From contig CAADTT010000065.1 of the NCBI GenBank assembly GCA_900752065.1, positions 1 to 38,770 of the forward strand: DNA of 38,770 nucleotides, read 5' to 3'. Position numbers and translations under genes: made by a program. The notes below the pieces were generated by a model, which was not told the DNA's origin, did no database searches, and worked only from the letters and a program-made list of their open reading frames with translations. This stretch comes from Lachnospiraceae bacterium. Lineage in GTDB: Bacteria > Bacillota > Clostridia > Lachnospirales > Lachnospiraceae. This document shows, one piece after another, positions 16,093-23,595 of the stretch (positions are counted from its first letter, which is position 1; each line of letters opens with the position of its first letter).

Positions 16093-17205
16093 TTAGTTTG
16101 TGATTGTCAGCTCAGTCTCTTTATCAAACACATGAATCTTATCAGCTTCCAGAGCGAATTTTACAGTATCGCCTGTTCTTGCTGTTGTACGCGGGTCAAC
16201 GCGTGCTGTCATGCTGGCACCTTCGAAATCGAAGTATAAGAATACCTCTGCACCTAACAGTTCGTATACTCTGATAGTGGACTCAATTACCGTGTCAGGA
16301 GAAGCCTTCAGGAACTCTTCAGAATCATGTACATTCTCCGGACGGATACCCATAACAACAGTCTTTCCTTCATATCCGCCATCAATCAGCTTCTTAGCCT
16401 TTGCAGCCGGAAGCTTGATTCCAAACTTGCCTACGCGAAGTGTTACGTCACTGCCCTTCACTTCAACCTTGGCATCCATGAAGTTCATCTGCGGAGATCC
16501 GATGAATCCTGCTACGAACAGGTTGCCCGGATTATTGTACAGGTTCTGCGGTGTATCTACCTGCTGAACTACGCCGTCCTTCATAACAACGATTCTTGTA
16601 CCCAGCGTCATAGCCTCTGTCTGGTCATGTGTTACATAAATGATCGTTGCGTCCAGTCTCTGATGCAGCTTGGAGATCTCGATACGCATCTGAACTCTCA
16701 GCTTTGCATCCAGGTTTGACAGCGGCTCGTCCATCAGGAATACCTTCGGATCACGAACGATTGCACGTCCCATAGCTACACGCTGTCTCTGACCACCGGA
16801 CAAAGCTTTCGGCTTACGGTCTAACAGCTTATCCAGGTCAAGGATCTTCGCTGCTTCTTTTACCATCTTATCGATCTGATCTTTCGGAACCTTTCTCAGC
16901 TTCAGACCAAATGCCATATTATCATATACGGTCATATGCGGGTACAGAGCATAGTTCTGGAATACCATCGCGATATCTCTGTCTTTCGGCTCAACATCAT
17001 TTACGACTTTGTCACCAATCTTTAATGTACCGCTTGTGATCTCCTCCAGACCAGCCACCATACGAAGTGTTGTAGATTTACCGCATCCTGAAGGACCTAC
17101 GAAGATGATAAACTCTTTATCTTCAATCTCAAGGTTAAAATCCTTAACTGCTTCAAATCCATTCGGATATGTTTTGTTAATATGCTGCAATGATAAACTT
17201 GCCAT
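16093..17205 (-). CDS. ugpC: Multi-sugar ABC transporter ATPase (UgpC/MsmK type)
   Basis: This 370-residue ATPase energises carbohydrate ABC importers. Motifs in order: Walker A GPSGCGKSTT (about 38-47), Q-loop VFQNYALYPHM, signature LSGGQRQRVAMGRAIV, Walker B VFLMDEPLSNLDAKLR, and the switch His in VTHDQTEAM. A C-terminal OB/TOBE regulatory extension (about 240-370) is typical of MalK/UgpC/MsmK. No permease or binding-protein genes are adjacent. In Firmicutes a single MsmK-type ATPase commonly serves several importers, and this solitary gene with its own terminator fits that pattern. AGGAGG lies before the ATG. TATACT within a CTAGTATACTAG palindrome (17252-17257) is a likely -10, with a poor -35. 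Confidence 0.95.
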   Translation of the reverse strand: MASLSLQHINKTYPNGFEAVKDFNLEIEDKEFIIFVGPSGCGKSTTLRMVAGLEEITSGTLKIGDKVVNDVEPKDRDIAMVFQNYALYPHMTVYDNMAFGLKLRKVPKDQIDKMVKEAAKILDLDKLLDRKPKALSGGQRQRVAMGRAIVRDPKVFLMDEPLSNLDAKLRVQMRIEISKLHQRLDATIIYVTHDQTEAMTLGTRIVVMKDGVVQQVDTPQNLYNNPGNLFVAGFIGSPQMNFMDAKVEVKGSDVTLRVGKFGIKLPAAKAKKLIDGGYEGKTVVMGIRPENVHDSEEFLKASPDTVIESTIRVYELLGAEVFLYFDFEGASMTARVDPRTTARTGDTVKFALEADKIHVFDKETELTITN

Positions 17206-17413
17206 TCTACGAATCCTCCTAAAAATTTCGATTACGTTTTTAACTGTTCCTAGTATACTAGAAATCTTTTCTTTCAGCCATACCAGAAATAAACAAAGTT
17301 TTTATTTTCCCATTGTAAAATGTGCTTATGAATATGAAAATCGTTTTTACCTTAGGTTATTTTAACGAAAATTTTATCTTTAATTGTGCAAAGTGACGAA
17401 TGACTATCTTGCC

Positions 17414-17442
17414 TTGTTTTTTTCTCCCGATTTGTGTATACT
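17414..17442 (+). promoter_or_regulatory. Promoter of the exonuclease gene (leaderless layout)
   Basis: TTGTTT (17414-17419), 17-bp spacer and TATACT (17437-17442). The expected start of transcription (about 17449) is only a few bases before the ATG at 17452, so the message would have almost no leader. Confidence 0.6.
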
Positions 17443-17451
17443 CTTATTGTT

Positions 17452-18387
17452 ATGGATTATATCATATTTGATTTAGAGTGGAACCAATGCCCGGAGGGAA
17501 AGGAGTTCGAGAATAAGTCCCTTCCCTTTGAAATTTTAGAAATCGGGGCAGTAAAACTGGATAGCGAATACCGGGAAATCAGCAGATTTTCAGAGAGGGT
17601 CCGCCCTGTTGTCTACAAAACCATGCATTTCCGGACCCGGGAAATTCTGCATATGGATATGGACATGTTGAAAAATGCCAGGACATTTCCTGACGTTTTT
17701 CGTGATTTTCTTATCTGGTGCGGCAAAACTGCACGCTTCTGTACCTGGGGATCTCTGGATCTGTACGAGCTGCAGCGGAATCTGTGTTACCACGGGCTGG
17801 AAAATCCTTTCCGTGTACCACTGAAGTTTTTCGATATTCAGAAGATTTTCAGCATTATATATGAAGACAGAAAAACCAGGCGTTCTCTGGAATATGCAGC
17901 AGATTTTCTGCACGTTTCCGGAAGTATGCCGTTTCACTCTGCCTTAAATGATGCCATTTACACAGCGGAAATACTAAAACATCTCTCTCCGGAAGATGTT
18001 CTGAAAAATTTCTCCATTGATTATTATCAGAATCCCAAAAGCCGGAAAGAAGAGATCTACGCTGTTTACGATACTCACAGCCGCTTTATATCCAGAGAAT
18101 TTCTCTCAAAAAACCAGACCATGAAGGACTGGAAGGTCACTTCCACGAAATGCTGTCTCTGCCAGAAAAACGCCCGCCGGAAGATCCGCTGGTTTTCGAC
18201 TGGAAACAACAACTATTACAGCCTTTCCTTCTGCGAAAAACATGGTTGGCTTGGCGGAAAGATCCACATTAAGAAGACTCTGGAAGGAAAATATTTCTGT
18301 ATTAAGACCCTAAAGCTTATGAGCGATACCGAAGCGGAAGAGATCCGTCTTCGGAAAGAAACACTGAAAAAGAAAAGGAGAGGCTGA
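17452..18387 (+). CDS. DEDDh 3'-5' exonuclease with C-terminal Cys/His motif
   Basis: This 311-residue protein has an N-terminal exonuclease fold related to DnaQ/KapD/ERI-1. ExoI is IIFDLEWNQ (Asp, Glu), ExoII is TWGSLDLYEL, and ExoIII is FHSALNDAIYTAEIL (His-x4-Asp), so all four acidic residues and the His of the DEDDh class are present. The C-terminal region (about 225-285) adds CCLCQKNARRK and FCEKHGWLGGKIHIK, a possible small zinc-binding module that could hold nucleic acid. It probably trims single-stranded RNA or DNA. The start is the ATG at 17452. No Shine-Dalgarno sequence is visible and the promoter is almost adjacent, so translation is probably leaderless. A GTG at 17434 is in frame but lies in the promoter. 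Confidence 0.88.
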   Translation: MDYIIFDLEWNQCPEGKEFENKSLPFEILEIGAVKLDSEYREISRFSERVRPVVYKTMHFRTREILHMDMDMLKNARTFPDVFRDFLIWCGKTARFCTWGSLDLYELQRNLCYHGLENPFRVPLKFFDIQKIFSIIYEDRKTRRSLEYAADFLHVSGSMPFHSALNDAIYTAEILKHLSPEDVLKNFSIDYYQNPKSRKEEIYAVYDTHSRFISREFLSKNQTMKDWKVTSTKCCLCQKNARRKIRWFSTGNNNYYSLSFCEKHGWLGGKIHIKKTLEGKYFCIKTLKLMSDTEAEEIRLRKETLKKKRRG

Positions 18388-18413
18388 CTTTCTGAAAAAA
18401 TCTTTCCTTAGAC

Positions 18414-18453
18414 AAAATACCGGAATTTCAAAAATTTGAAATCCCGGTATTTT
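18414..18453. terminator. Bidirectional terminator
   Basis: A long AT-flanked hairpin (AAAATACCGG arm with CCGGTATTTT, inner ATTTCAA/TTGAAAT) between the exonuclease and the convergent recombinase-like gene, with T runs in both directions. Confidence 0.9.
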
Positions 18454-18454
18454 C

Positions 18455-19192
18455 TTATTTCGTATTTCTGAAGTTTTCTGCCAGATCTTCCATCTCTGTC
18501 AGAAGGCAGTCCACTCTGCCATAGAAGGCATCGTTATTTGTCGGGTTATCCAGTTCGCCGTCCAGATACTGCAAAAGATCCATCAGCGCCTTGATTCTCT
18601 TCTTTCCCGTACCATCTTTGTAAAGGACATAACGGCTTCGCTCATTTTCCTCCGGCGTCATTTTCTTTAATACCACCTCTACATTCGGTTTCTCACCGAT
18701 ATAGCGGTAGGTAATGGAAGGAGATGCATGGTTCAGAAGATTCTGGAGGTAATAAATATCATTGGTTGCCTTATAATATCTCCAGGCAAAAGTCTTTCTC
18801 ATGGTCTGTGCGCCAATAGAATTCAATCCCATGCTCTTTCCCACACTCTTAAATACACGGTAAGCCTGCTCTCGGGATAACGCCGCAGAGGAACTTGCAT
18901 GGCCCTGGATCAGAAATGCCTCGGGATCCTTTCCTTCTGTAAAATCCTTAATGATCTTCTGAAGTTCTTCCGGAATATTAAAGGTACGTTTGATATTTTT
19001 TGTACCAATACAAGCCTCAATACTGTCTTTTCCGCGGATATCCTTATTTTTAAATTTCAGAATCTCCTGGAGCTGCAGCCCGGTTCCCACACCGATCTCG
19101 AAGAGGATATAGTACTTATCATCTACCTTTCTCAGCTCCTGTTTAAACTTTTCCAATGTCTCGTCATCTTTGATTGGTGATACCCAATTCAT
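18455..19192 (-). CDS. Degenerate tyrosine-recombinase-family protein
   Basis: This 245-residue protein has the fold of a phage-integrase catalytic domain: GVGTGLQLQEILKFKNKDI (box I), AQTMRKTFAWRYYK (box II) and LLNHASPSITYRYIG with the nucleophile-position Tyr. Two catalytic residues look altered. The box I Arg (usually TGLR) is Gln, and the His of HxLR in box II is replaced (QTMR, Arg kept). It has no N-terminal core-binding SAM-like domain of usual length, and the C-terminus carries an extra 70-residue helical tail. It starts three bases after the D,D-carboxypeptidase stop, with its GGAGG inside that gene's last codons, so the two are cotranscribed. A non-catalytic DNA-binding role is possible; activity should not be assumed. 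Confidence 0.8.
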   Translation of the reverse strand: MNWVSPIKDDETLEKFKQELRKVDDKYYILFEIGVGTGLQLQEILKFKNKDIRGKDSIEACIGTKNIKRTFNIPEELQKIIKDFTEGKDPEAFLIQGHASSSAALSREQAYRVFKSVGKSMGLNSIGAQTMRKTFAWRYYKATNDIYYLQNLLNHASPSITYRYIGEKPNVEVVLKKMTPEENERSRYVLYKDGTGKKRIKALMDLLQYLDGELDNPTNNDAFYGRVDCLLTEMEDLAENFRNTK

Positions 19193-19195
19193 AAT

Positions 19196-20851
19196 TTATT
19201 CCTCCTTATTTAATATTTCCTGTTTTTCAGCATCTTTCTTTTCTTCTTCCAGACGAACTCTTTCCAGCTCCGCCCGAAGTTCTGCTTCGATCTCACTGAC
19301 AGACTTGCTGTCTATGTCTTTTTCAATCTTAATGCGCTCTTCTCTTTCCCGCTGGCGCTGCTTCCGAATCCGCTGGGAACTGCGGTTTCTGATATAGGCA
19401 ATGATCAGTACGGGAAGCAAAAGCAGGATCAATATCATCCCCACCACTGCCGCAGCGATATCATGATCATAAATCCAGTCCCAGACATCTTCCCAGGCTG
19501 TCTTTATCTTATCTGTGCCTGCCTTCCACGCATTCTCCGCCTTTTTACCAAATCCCGGTTCCTCCGTCTCCGGCTCAGACGCAGGCTGAGACGCTTCCGG
19601 ATCTGTATTAATAAGCTGCCACTCCGGGATCTCCACATTTACAGTATTAAAAGATACCGGTACGGAAGAGACCTTCCACCCGTGATATGTATAGACAAAA
19701 CCATTGCCATCATAACTCCGCTGCACCTCGCCAATGTCAGCACCTTTCGGCAGAACGACCGCCGCGGTATCTTCCACAAACATCATCGGCTCAGACAGAG
19801 AAGCCGCCCGCATCACAGAAGCTTTTCCAAATTCCGGATCTTTCATCACATCTGTCCGCGTCACTTCACCTTCAGAAATCGGTATTTCCTCCCAGGTAAA
19901 CTTTTTGAAGCCGTAATCCAGAAGGTCTCTCGTCTCCCAACATATTTTTTCCGGTCCGTTTGTTCTCAGAATGACGCAGATCAGCCGTCTTCCTTTTCTT
20001 TCTGCCACCGTCACCAGCGTATTCAGCGATGCTTCTGTAAAGCCGTTTTTTCCTCCAAGGCATCCCTTGTAGTAAAATCCTTCTTTATAAAGCATTTTCT
20101 GATGATTCACCAGAACATGCTCCTGGCTGACCGTCTTTGATTCAGGAATGATATACTCTATCGTCTTCGCAATTTTGGCAAATTCCGGATTTTCCATTGC
20201 CGCCTTTGCGATGAGCGCCATATCATATGCACAGGTATAATGATTTTCATTATGAAGTCCATGTGCATTAACGAAATGTGTATTCACACACCCAAGCTCC
20301 ACCGCCTTCTGATTCATCAGTTCCGCAAATCCTTCTTCGGAACCCCCGATTTTCTCTGCCACCGCATTCGCACAGTCATTTGCTGACTCCAGCATAACTC
20401 CGTACAATGCCTGACGAAGTGTAATCTTTTCTCCCACCTCCATCCATAAACGGCTGCTTCCCTCTTCCAGACTGTTCACCGCCCAGTCGGAAAACTTCAC
20501 CTTACTGTCCAGTTTACCATTTTCCAGAGCCACCAGCGTGGTCATGATTTTTGTGATGCTTGCCGGGTATTCCTTCGCCTTCATATTCTTGCTGTAAAGA
20601 AAAGCGCCTGTTCCGGCATCCATCACAACAGCCGCCTCCCCCTCGACCTGAGGGCCTGCCGGCCATCCATCAATCGTATCTGACTCAATCGGCAGAAAAT
20701 AAGATTCCGGATATTCCGTTTCCTCTGTCCATTCTTCCGTCTCTTCTGTTCCCTGCTGCTCCGTGGCAAATACTTGTCCCGGCGGTACTGCCACCGAGAA
20801 ACATGCTGCCGCCAGAAGCGCACATAGAACGCAGACTCCTCTTTTTTTCAT
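19196..20851 (-). CDS. dacF: D-alanyl-D-alanine carboxypeptidase (PBP5/DacF family) with cytoplasmic tail
   Basis: This 551-residue protein trims the terminal D-Ala from peptidoglycan stem peptides. A signal peptide (1-29, ending VFA) is followed by an acidic linker and the S11 peptidase domain. The catalytic S98-x-x-K101 (PASITK) and S156-A-N158 are present, and the third motif is K268-N-G rather than the usual KTG (GGKNGFTEAS). A beta-rich PBP5 C-terminal domain follows (about 330-420). Unusually, a strong membrane helix (about 470-495) precedes a 70-residue highly charged coiled-coil tail (RIRKQRQREREER...). The start at 20851 has GGAG at good spacing and begins the signal peptide; the frame extends 27 codons upstream without homology. 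It shares an operon with the recombinase-like gene. Confidence 0.9.
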   Translation of the reverse strand: MKKRGVCVLCALLAAACFSVAVPPGQVFATEQQGTEETEEWTEETEYPESYFLPIESDTIDGWPAGPQVEGEAAVVMDAGTGAFLYSKNMKAKEYPASITKIMTTLVALENGKLDSKVKFSDWAVNSLEEGSSRLWMEVGEKITLRQALYGVMLESANDCANAVAEKIGGSEEGFAELMNQKAVELGCVNTHFVNAHGLHNENHYTCAYDMALIAKAAMENPEFAKIAKTIEYIIPESKTVSQEHVLVNHQKMLYKEGFYYKGCLGGKNGFTEASLNTLVTVAERKGRRLICVILRTNGPEKICWETRDLLDYGFKKFTWEEIPISEGEVTRTDVMKDPEFGKASVMRAASLSEPMMFVEDTAAVVLPKGADIGEVQRSYDGNGFVYTYHGWKVSSVPVSFNTVNVEIPEWQLINTDPEASQPASEPETEEPGFGKKAENAWKAGTDKIKTAWEDVWDWIYDHDIAAAVVGMILILLLLPVLIIAYIRNRSSQRIRKQRQREREERIKIEKDIDSKSVSEIEAELRAELERVRLEEEKKDAEKQEILNKEE

Positions 20852-20960
20852 GCTTTCTTCTCCATCTTCCTGACGAAATTCTCTTTCTGCTTTCCGCACC
20901 GCTTCTCCATTTTCCGGAGCACAGTGCCACAAATCTTTTTCAAATTTTACATCACATATT

Positions 20961-20989
20961 ATTATAGTCTATCCTTCGTGTTTTTTCAA
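20961..20989 (-). promoter_or_regulatory. Promoter of the dacF operon
   Basis: Minus-strand TTGAAA (20984-20989), 17-bp spacer and a perfect TATAAT (20961-20966). Confidence 0.75.
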
Positions 20990-21029
20990 CCATTATTTTT
21001 TAAATAAAAAGTTACGGTCTTGTTATGAA

Positions 21030-21188
21030 ATGATGTAACGCAGTACCCGCTCTCTGAAAAGACAAAGCGGGCAAGCCCGTCTCAACTCCCCTCCCTCTCA
21101 ATCTTGAGGGGCTTGTACGCTTTGCGCGCCAGATGCGGCCGCGCCAGCGGCATCTTCCATACGTATCTGTGCGCATCCTCGCGGAGCG
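21030..21188. repeat. GC-rich non-coding palindromic segment
   Basis: Between dacF and the zinc-ribbon gene, a GC-rich stretch holds several short palindromes (CGGGCAAGCCCG, CCGCGCCAGCGG) and runs directly into the perfect-looking palindrome at 21189-21229. No convincing gene is present. It resembles dispersed intergenic repeats of this bacterial group. Confidence 0.45.
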
Positions 21189-21229
21189 TTTTTGTATCAT
21201 AGGGAACGAAGTTTCCTATGATACAAAAA
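21189..21229. repeat. 41-bp palindromic repeat
   Basis: Two 19-bp arms (TTTTTGTATCATAGGGAAC and its complement with one G/T-type mismatch) around a three-base GAA. It abuts the terminator hairpin of the zinc-ribbon operon. The A/T-ended arms also look like a terminator, but it is probably a dispersed repeat. Confidence 0.7.
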
Positions 21230-21271
21230 ACCACTGCGGAACATCTCAAAATGATAGGTTCCACAGTGGTT
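21229..21271 (-). terminator. Terminator of the zinc-ribbon operon
   Basis: A 14-bp stem AACCACTGCGGAAC / GTTCCACAGTGGTT with one mismatch, followed by six T residues on the minus strand, about 23 bp after the stop codon. Confidence 0.85.
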
Positions 21272-21294
21272 CTCTTTTTCGCTGTCTCTACTTT

Positions 21295-21933
21295 TTATTC
21301 CTCTGTCTTCTCCTCTGCAATCTCTGTTTCAGACGCTTCTTCTGTTTCTACATCCTCTGCTTCGGGCGCTTCCTCTGTTTCAGCTTCTTCTGTTTCGGGC
21401 GCTTCCTCTGTTTCTACATCCTCTGCTTCGGGCGCTTCCTCTGTTTCTGCTTCCTCCGCTTCGGATACTTTTTCTGCTGCTTTTTCTTCTGCCAGAACCG
21501 GATCTTCCTCTTTTTCCGCCTCTTCCTCTACAATCTCTACATCTGCCACAACCTCCGGCTCCGGATATTTCGTGCCGCAGGCCGGACAGAACATTCCCTT
21601 CTCCGGAAGCTTCTCAGAACAGTTCGGGCAGATCCTCACATGGTCAAATTTCGCAATATTCTCCTTCAGGACCCCAATCCGCTCCTTGATCGCATCTACC
21701 TTCCGAAGACTTTCCGCAAGCGCCTCCTCCGGGCTGCCCCCATGCAGTTCACAGTATTTCTCACCGATTTCTGCATAGATTTCTCTGAGCTGACGTTCTT
21801 CTTCCTTTACCTGAAGCTTCAGATTGCTGATCTCTGCCACATCCTTTGCTTTCTTTGCCACAGTCTGTCCTGTCTTTGAAATCTTTTGGCTGGCCTTTGT
21901 CAATGTCTTTCCAAGTTCATCTAAAAATTCCAT
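21295..21933 (-). CDS. Zinc-ribbon coiled-coil protein with acidic tandem repeats
   Basis: This 212-residue cytosolic protein has an amphipathic helical N-terminus (GKTLTKASQKISKTGQTVAK), a coiled coil (about 36-95) and a zinc ribbon (CPNCSEKLPEKGMFCPACG, about 102-120). It ends in a long Glu/Ala/Thr tail. The tail contains a 22-residue unit (ETEEAPEAEDVETEEAPETE-type) repeated twice, encoded by a 66-bp DNA repeat at about 21323-21454. Such zinc-ribbon coiled-coil proteins are common beside membrane zinc-ribbon proteins in clostridia, but no function is established. It follows the membrane zinc-ribbon gene by 56 bp, with its own GGAGGA site, and the pair ends in a terminator. Confidence 0.82.
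   Translation of the reverse strand: MEFLDELGKTLTKASQKISKTGQTVAKKAKDVAEISNLKLQVKEEERQLREIYAEIGEKYCELHGGSPEEALAESLRKVDAIKERIGVLKENIAKFDHVRICPNCSEKLPEKGMFCPACGTKYPEPEVVADVEIVEEEAEKEEDPVLAEEKAAEKVSEAEEAETEEAPEAEDVETEEAPETEEAETEEAPEAEDVETEEASETEIAEEKTEE
21323..21454. repeat. Two tandem 66-bp units in the coding region
   Basis: Two near-identical 66-bp units encode the Glu-rich tail of the zinc-ribbon protein. In-frame copy-number change here would alter tail length without breaking the frame. Confidence 0.7.
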
Positions 21934-21989
21934 TTGCAGATCCTCCTCTTTTCATTTTTATACTTATCCGTATAACCTTTCAGATACTA

Positions 21990-22682
21990 TTACAGCTTAC
22001 TGCCGCACATATTGCAGAATGCGAAGCTGCTGCTGCACTTCTCCCCACAGGACGGGCAGACCTTATATCCTGCCTGCTTTTCTTTTTCCGGCTTTTTCTC
22101 CACTGCCGCTTCCTTTTTAATCATAATCTTTTTCTTTTCCGCTGCTTTCTGCGGCGCTTTCTTTTCCTCTTTCACAGCAGCTCCTTCAGCGTTTGTCTGA
22201 TCCGCCGCCGCTGCCTCTTCTGTTCCGGAAATGCTCTCTTTTTCATAAATAATTTCTATTTCCGGCTTTTTCTCCTGCCTCTCTTCTATGTATACCGGAG
22301 TCTTCTCTTCTCTACCCACTTCTCCCAGGTTCCTGCACGCCTTCACCAGCATCATGATAAATTCAAAAACCATACGCGCCGCCAGATTTCCGCCCACGAG
22401 GAGCACCAGCCCTCTCGTCAGCTCCACAACCGTCAACGCCATGAACGCTCCAACTGCCGTACACAGGCAGGCCGCCAGGATATAGCAGAACTTCAGAACA
22501 TCCTCAATAATATAAAATCTGAAATTCAGAAAATCATAGATTTTTGCCAGTCTTCCCGTGTATCGCCCCTCATTCTTCTTTGCCATAAATACGAAGAATA
22601 TAACAAATGTTCCGATCACGCCGAATACCAGTCCCAGTACCTCCATAACCATGACAAACCCCTGTATGCCTACATGAAACAT
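21990..22682 (-). CDS. Membrane protein with C-terminal zinc ribbon
   Basis: This 230-residue protein has a first membrane helix (about 8-32, GFVMVMEVLGLVFGVIGTFV), then about two further hydrophobic helices (about 65-120), a charged Lys/Glu/Ala-rich linker, and a C-terminal zinc ribbon CPSCGEKCSSSFAFCNMCG. The zinc ribbon therefore sits in the cytoplasm on a flexible arm. The family is unknown to me. The start at 22682 is preferred because AGGAGG lies about nine bases upstream and the membrane helix follows at once; the longer frame (22748) is charged and has no ribosome site. It is the first gene of a two-gene operon with the other zinc-ribbon protein, and its promoter is at 22782-22810. 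Confidence 0.8.
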   Translation of the reverse strand: MFHVGIQGFVMVMEVLGLVFGVIGTFVIFFVFMAKKNEGRYTGRLAKIYDFLNFRFYIIEDVLKFCYILAACLCTAVGAFMALTVVELTRGLVLLVGGNLAARMVFEFIMMLVKACRNLGEVGREEKTPVYIEERQEKKPEIEIIYEKESISGTEEAAAADQTNAEGAAVKEEKKAPQKAAEKKKIMIKKEAAVEKKPEKEKQAGYKVCPSCGEKCSSSFAFCNMCGSKL

Positions 22683-22781
22683 CTTCCATCCCTCCTGTCG
22701 GTATTTTCTCCTGTGTATGAAAACCCGTATTTTTTCAGATCCCTGCATACTCTTGATCCATGCGTTTTCCTGTTATGTCAT

Positions 22782-22810
22782 AGTATACGCCGTATAATAT
22801 AAAACTGCAA
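22782..22810 (-). promoter_or_regulatory. Promoter of the zinc-ribbon operon
   Basis: Minus-strand TTGCAG (22805-22810), 17-bp spacer and TATACT (22782-22787), about 100 bp upstream of the start codon. Confidence 0.65.
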
Positions 22811-22975
22811 CTGAATCTTTTCAATTACACAAAAAATTAAGATTGATTAAATAATTTTTATATTTACTTCACCCTGATTTTCCTTTTTGCTGCTGTTGCC
22901 TTTCCCGCTATTTTGAATCTCACATTCTGCGCATAGAGTTTGTATCGCTGCCCTGTCTCATTTGAACTCTGCATT

Positions 22976-23095
22976 TCAGAAAAATTCTGTCACTGTGCTG
23001 CCCGCACTTTCGGCTCCCTCTGTAAAGGTTTTTACGAGGGCTGAGATCTCCTTTTCTTCAGCGGGATTGACTTTCTCTGCTGCTGATATTACAAT
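22976..23095 (-). pseudogene. Remnant of a flavodoxin-like NAD(P)H-dependent reductase
   Basis: A minus-strand frame reads IVISAAEKVNPAEEKEISAL, then VKTFTEGAESAGSTVTEFF, then stop. The second part matches the first helix and second strand of NADPH-dependent FMN reductase/flavodoxin-like proteins (typically NGSPR..GNT..L...F.eGAesaG..V). The phosphate-binding NGSPR loop is decayed and the protein ends after about 40 residues, so it is a broken gene. It lies upstream of, and divergent from, the HxlR gene; HxlR regulators often control such reductases, which suggests the lost target. Nothing else convincing was seen in the rest of the 22683-23165 gap. Confidence 0.5.
23067..23095 (+). promoter_or_regulatory. 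Promoter of the hxlR-type gene
   Basis: TTGACT (23067-23072), 17-bp spacer and TACAAT (23090-23095), inside the remnant of the divergent reductase gene. Confidence 0.6.
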
Positions 23096-23119
23096 CATAG
23101 CAAGAATAGGACATAAAAC

Positions 23120-23146
23120 AAGTACGCACATAAAAGTGCGATACTT
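23120..23146 (+). promoter_or_regulatory. Inverted repeat in the hxlR leader
   Basis: AAGTACGCAC and GTGCGATACTT form an inverted repeat (one bulged base) with a six-base centre, between the promoter and ribosome site. It is a candidate HxlR operator or leader hairpin. Confidence 0.45.
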
Positions 23147-23165
23147 ATCTAAAGGAGAGTGTAAG

Positions 23166-23498
23166 ATGGGAAAAAGATGCATATCCAATGAAACCTTGAG
23201 CTCCACCGGATTCAGCTATACTTTATCTCTAATCAACGGGAAATATAAAATGACGATTCTCTATACACTGATGGAATTCGGTGTAGTGAGGTTCAATGAA
23301 ATGAAAAAATATATCGGACAGATTTCCTATAAAACGCTGAGCTCCACATTAAAAGAACTGGAAACAGACCAGCTTGTACACAGAGAAGAATATCCCCAGA
23401 TTCCGCCCAAAGTAGAGTACAGCCTGACTGAAAGAGGAAAATCGCTGATCCCTATCCTGGATAGAATGTGCGAATGGGGAGATAAAAACCGGCTTTAA
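23166..23498 (+). CDS. HxlR-family transcriptional regulator
   Basis: This 110-residue winged-helix regulator shows the family core: LINGKYKMTILYTLMEFG (normally GGKWKLLIL..L), VRFNEMKKYIGQISYKTLS, LKELETDQLVHREEYPQIPP and VEYSLTERGKSLIPILDRMCEWG. The N-terminal Cys that some redox-sensing HxlR/YodB proteins use is absent (NETLSSTGFSYTL), so redox sensing through that residue is not expected. AAAGGAG precedes the ATG at 23166; the frame extends 5' through the promoter but that part is not coding. The neighbouring divergent reductase gene is broken, so its present target is unclear. Confidence 0.92.
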   Translation: MGKRCISNETLSSTGFSYTLSLINGKYKMTILYTLMEFGVVRFNEMKKYIGQISYKTLSSTLKELETDQLVHREEYPQIPPKVEYSLTERGKSLIPILDRMCEWGDKNRL

Positions 23499-23507
23499 TA
23501 TGCCGAT

Positions 23508-23549
23508 AGTGATAAGATCCGTCATATTCCCTATTTGGCTCTTATCACT
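23508..23549. terminator. Hairpin between the hxlR-type gene and cadA
   Basis: A ten-base perfect stem AGTGATAAGA / TCTTATCACT with a 22-base loop in the convergent gap. There is no clear T run, so termination is only likely. A weaker GGCAAAC/GTTTGCC hairpin follows at 23553-23583. Confidence 0.45.
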
Positions 23550-23595
23550 GCCGGCAAACAATGCAAACTCACATAAGTTTGCCTATTACACAACT

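Noticed and set aside
18455..19192. Integrase marking a genomic island or prophage
   Set aside because: It lacks key catalytic residues, is cotranscribed with dacF, and has no tRNA, attachment repeats or phage genes nearby.
21189..21271. Riboswitch or structured RNA upstream of dacF
   Set aside because: The structures are a simple palindromic repeat and a terminator for the opposite operon, and they lie upstream of the dacF promoter rather than in its leader.
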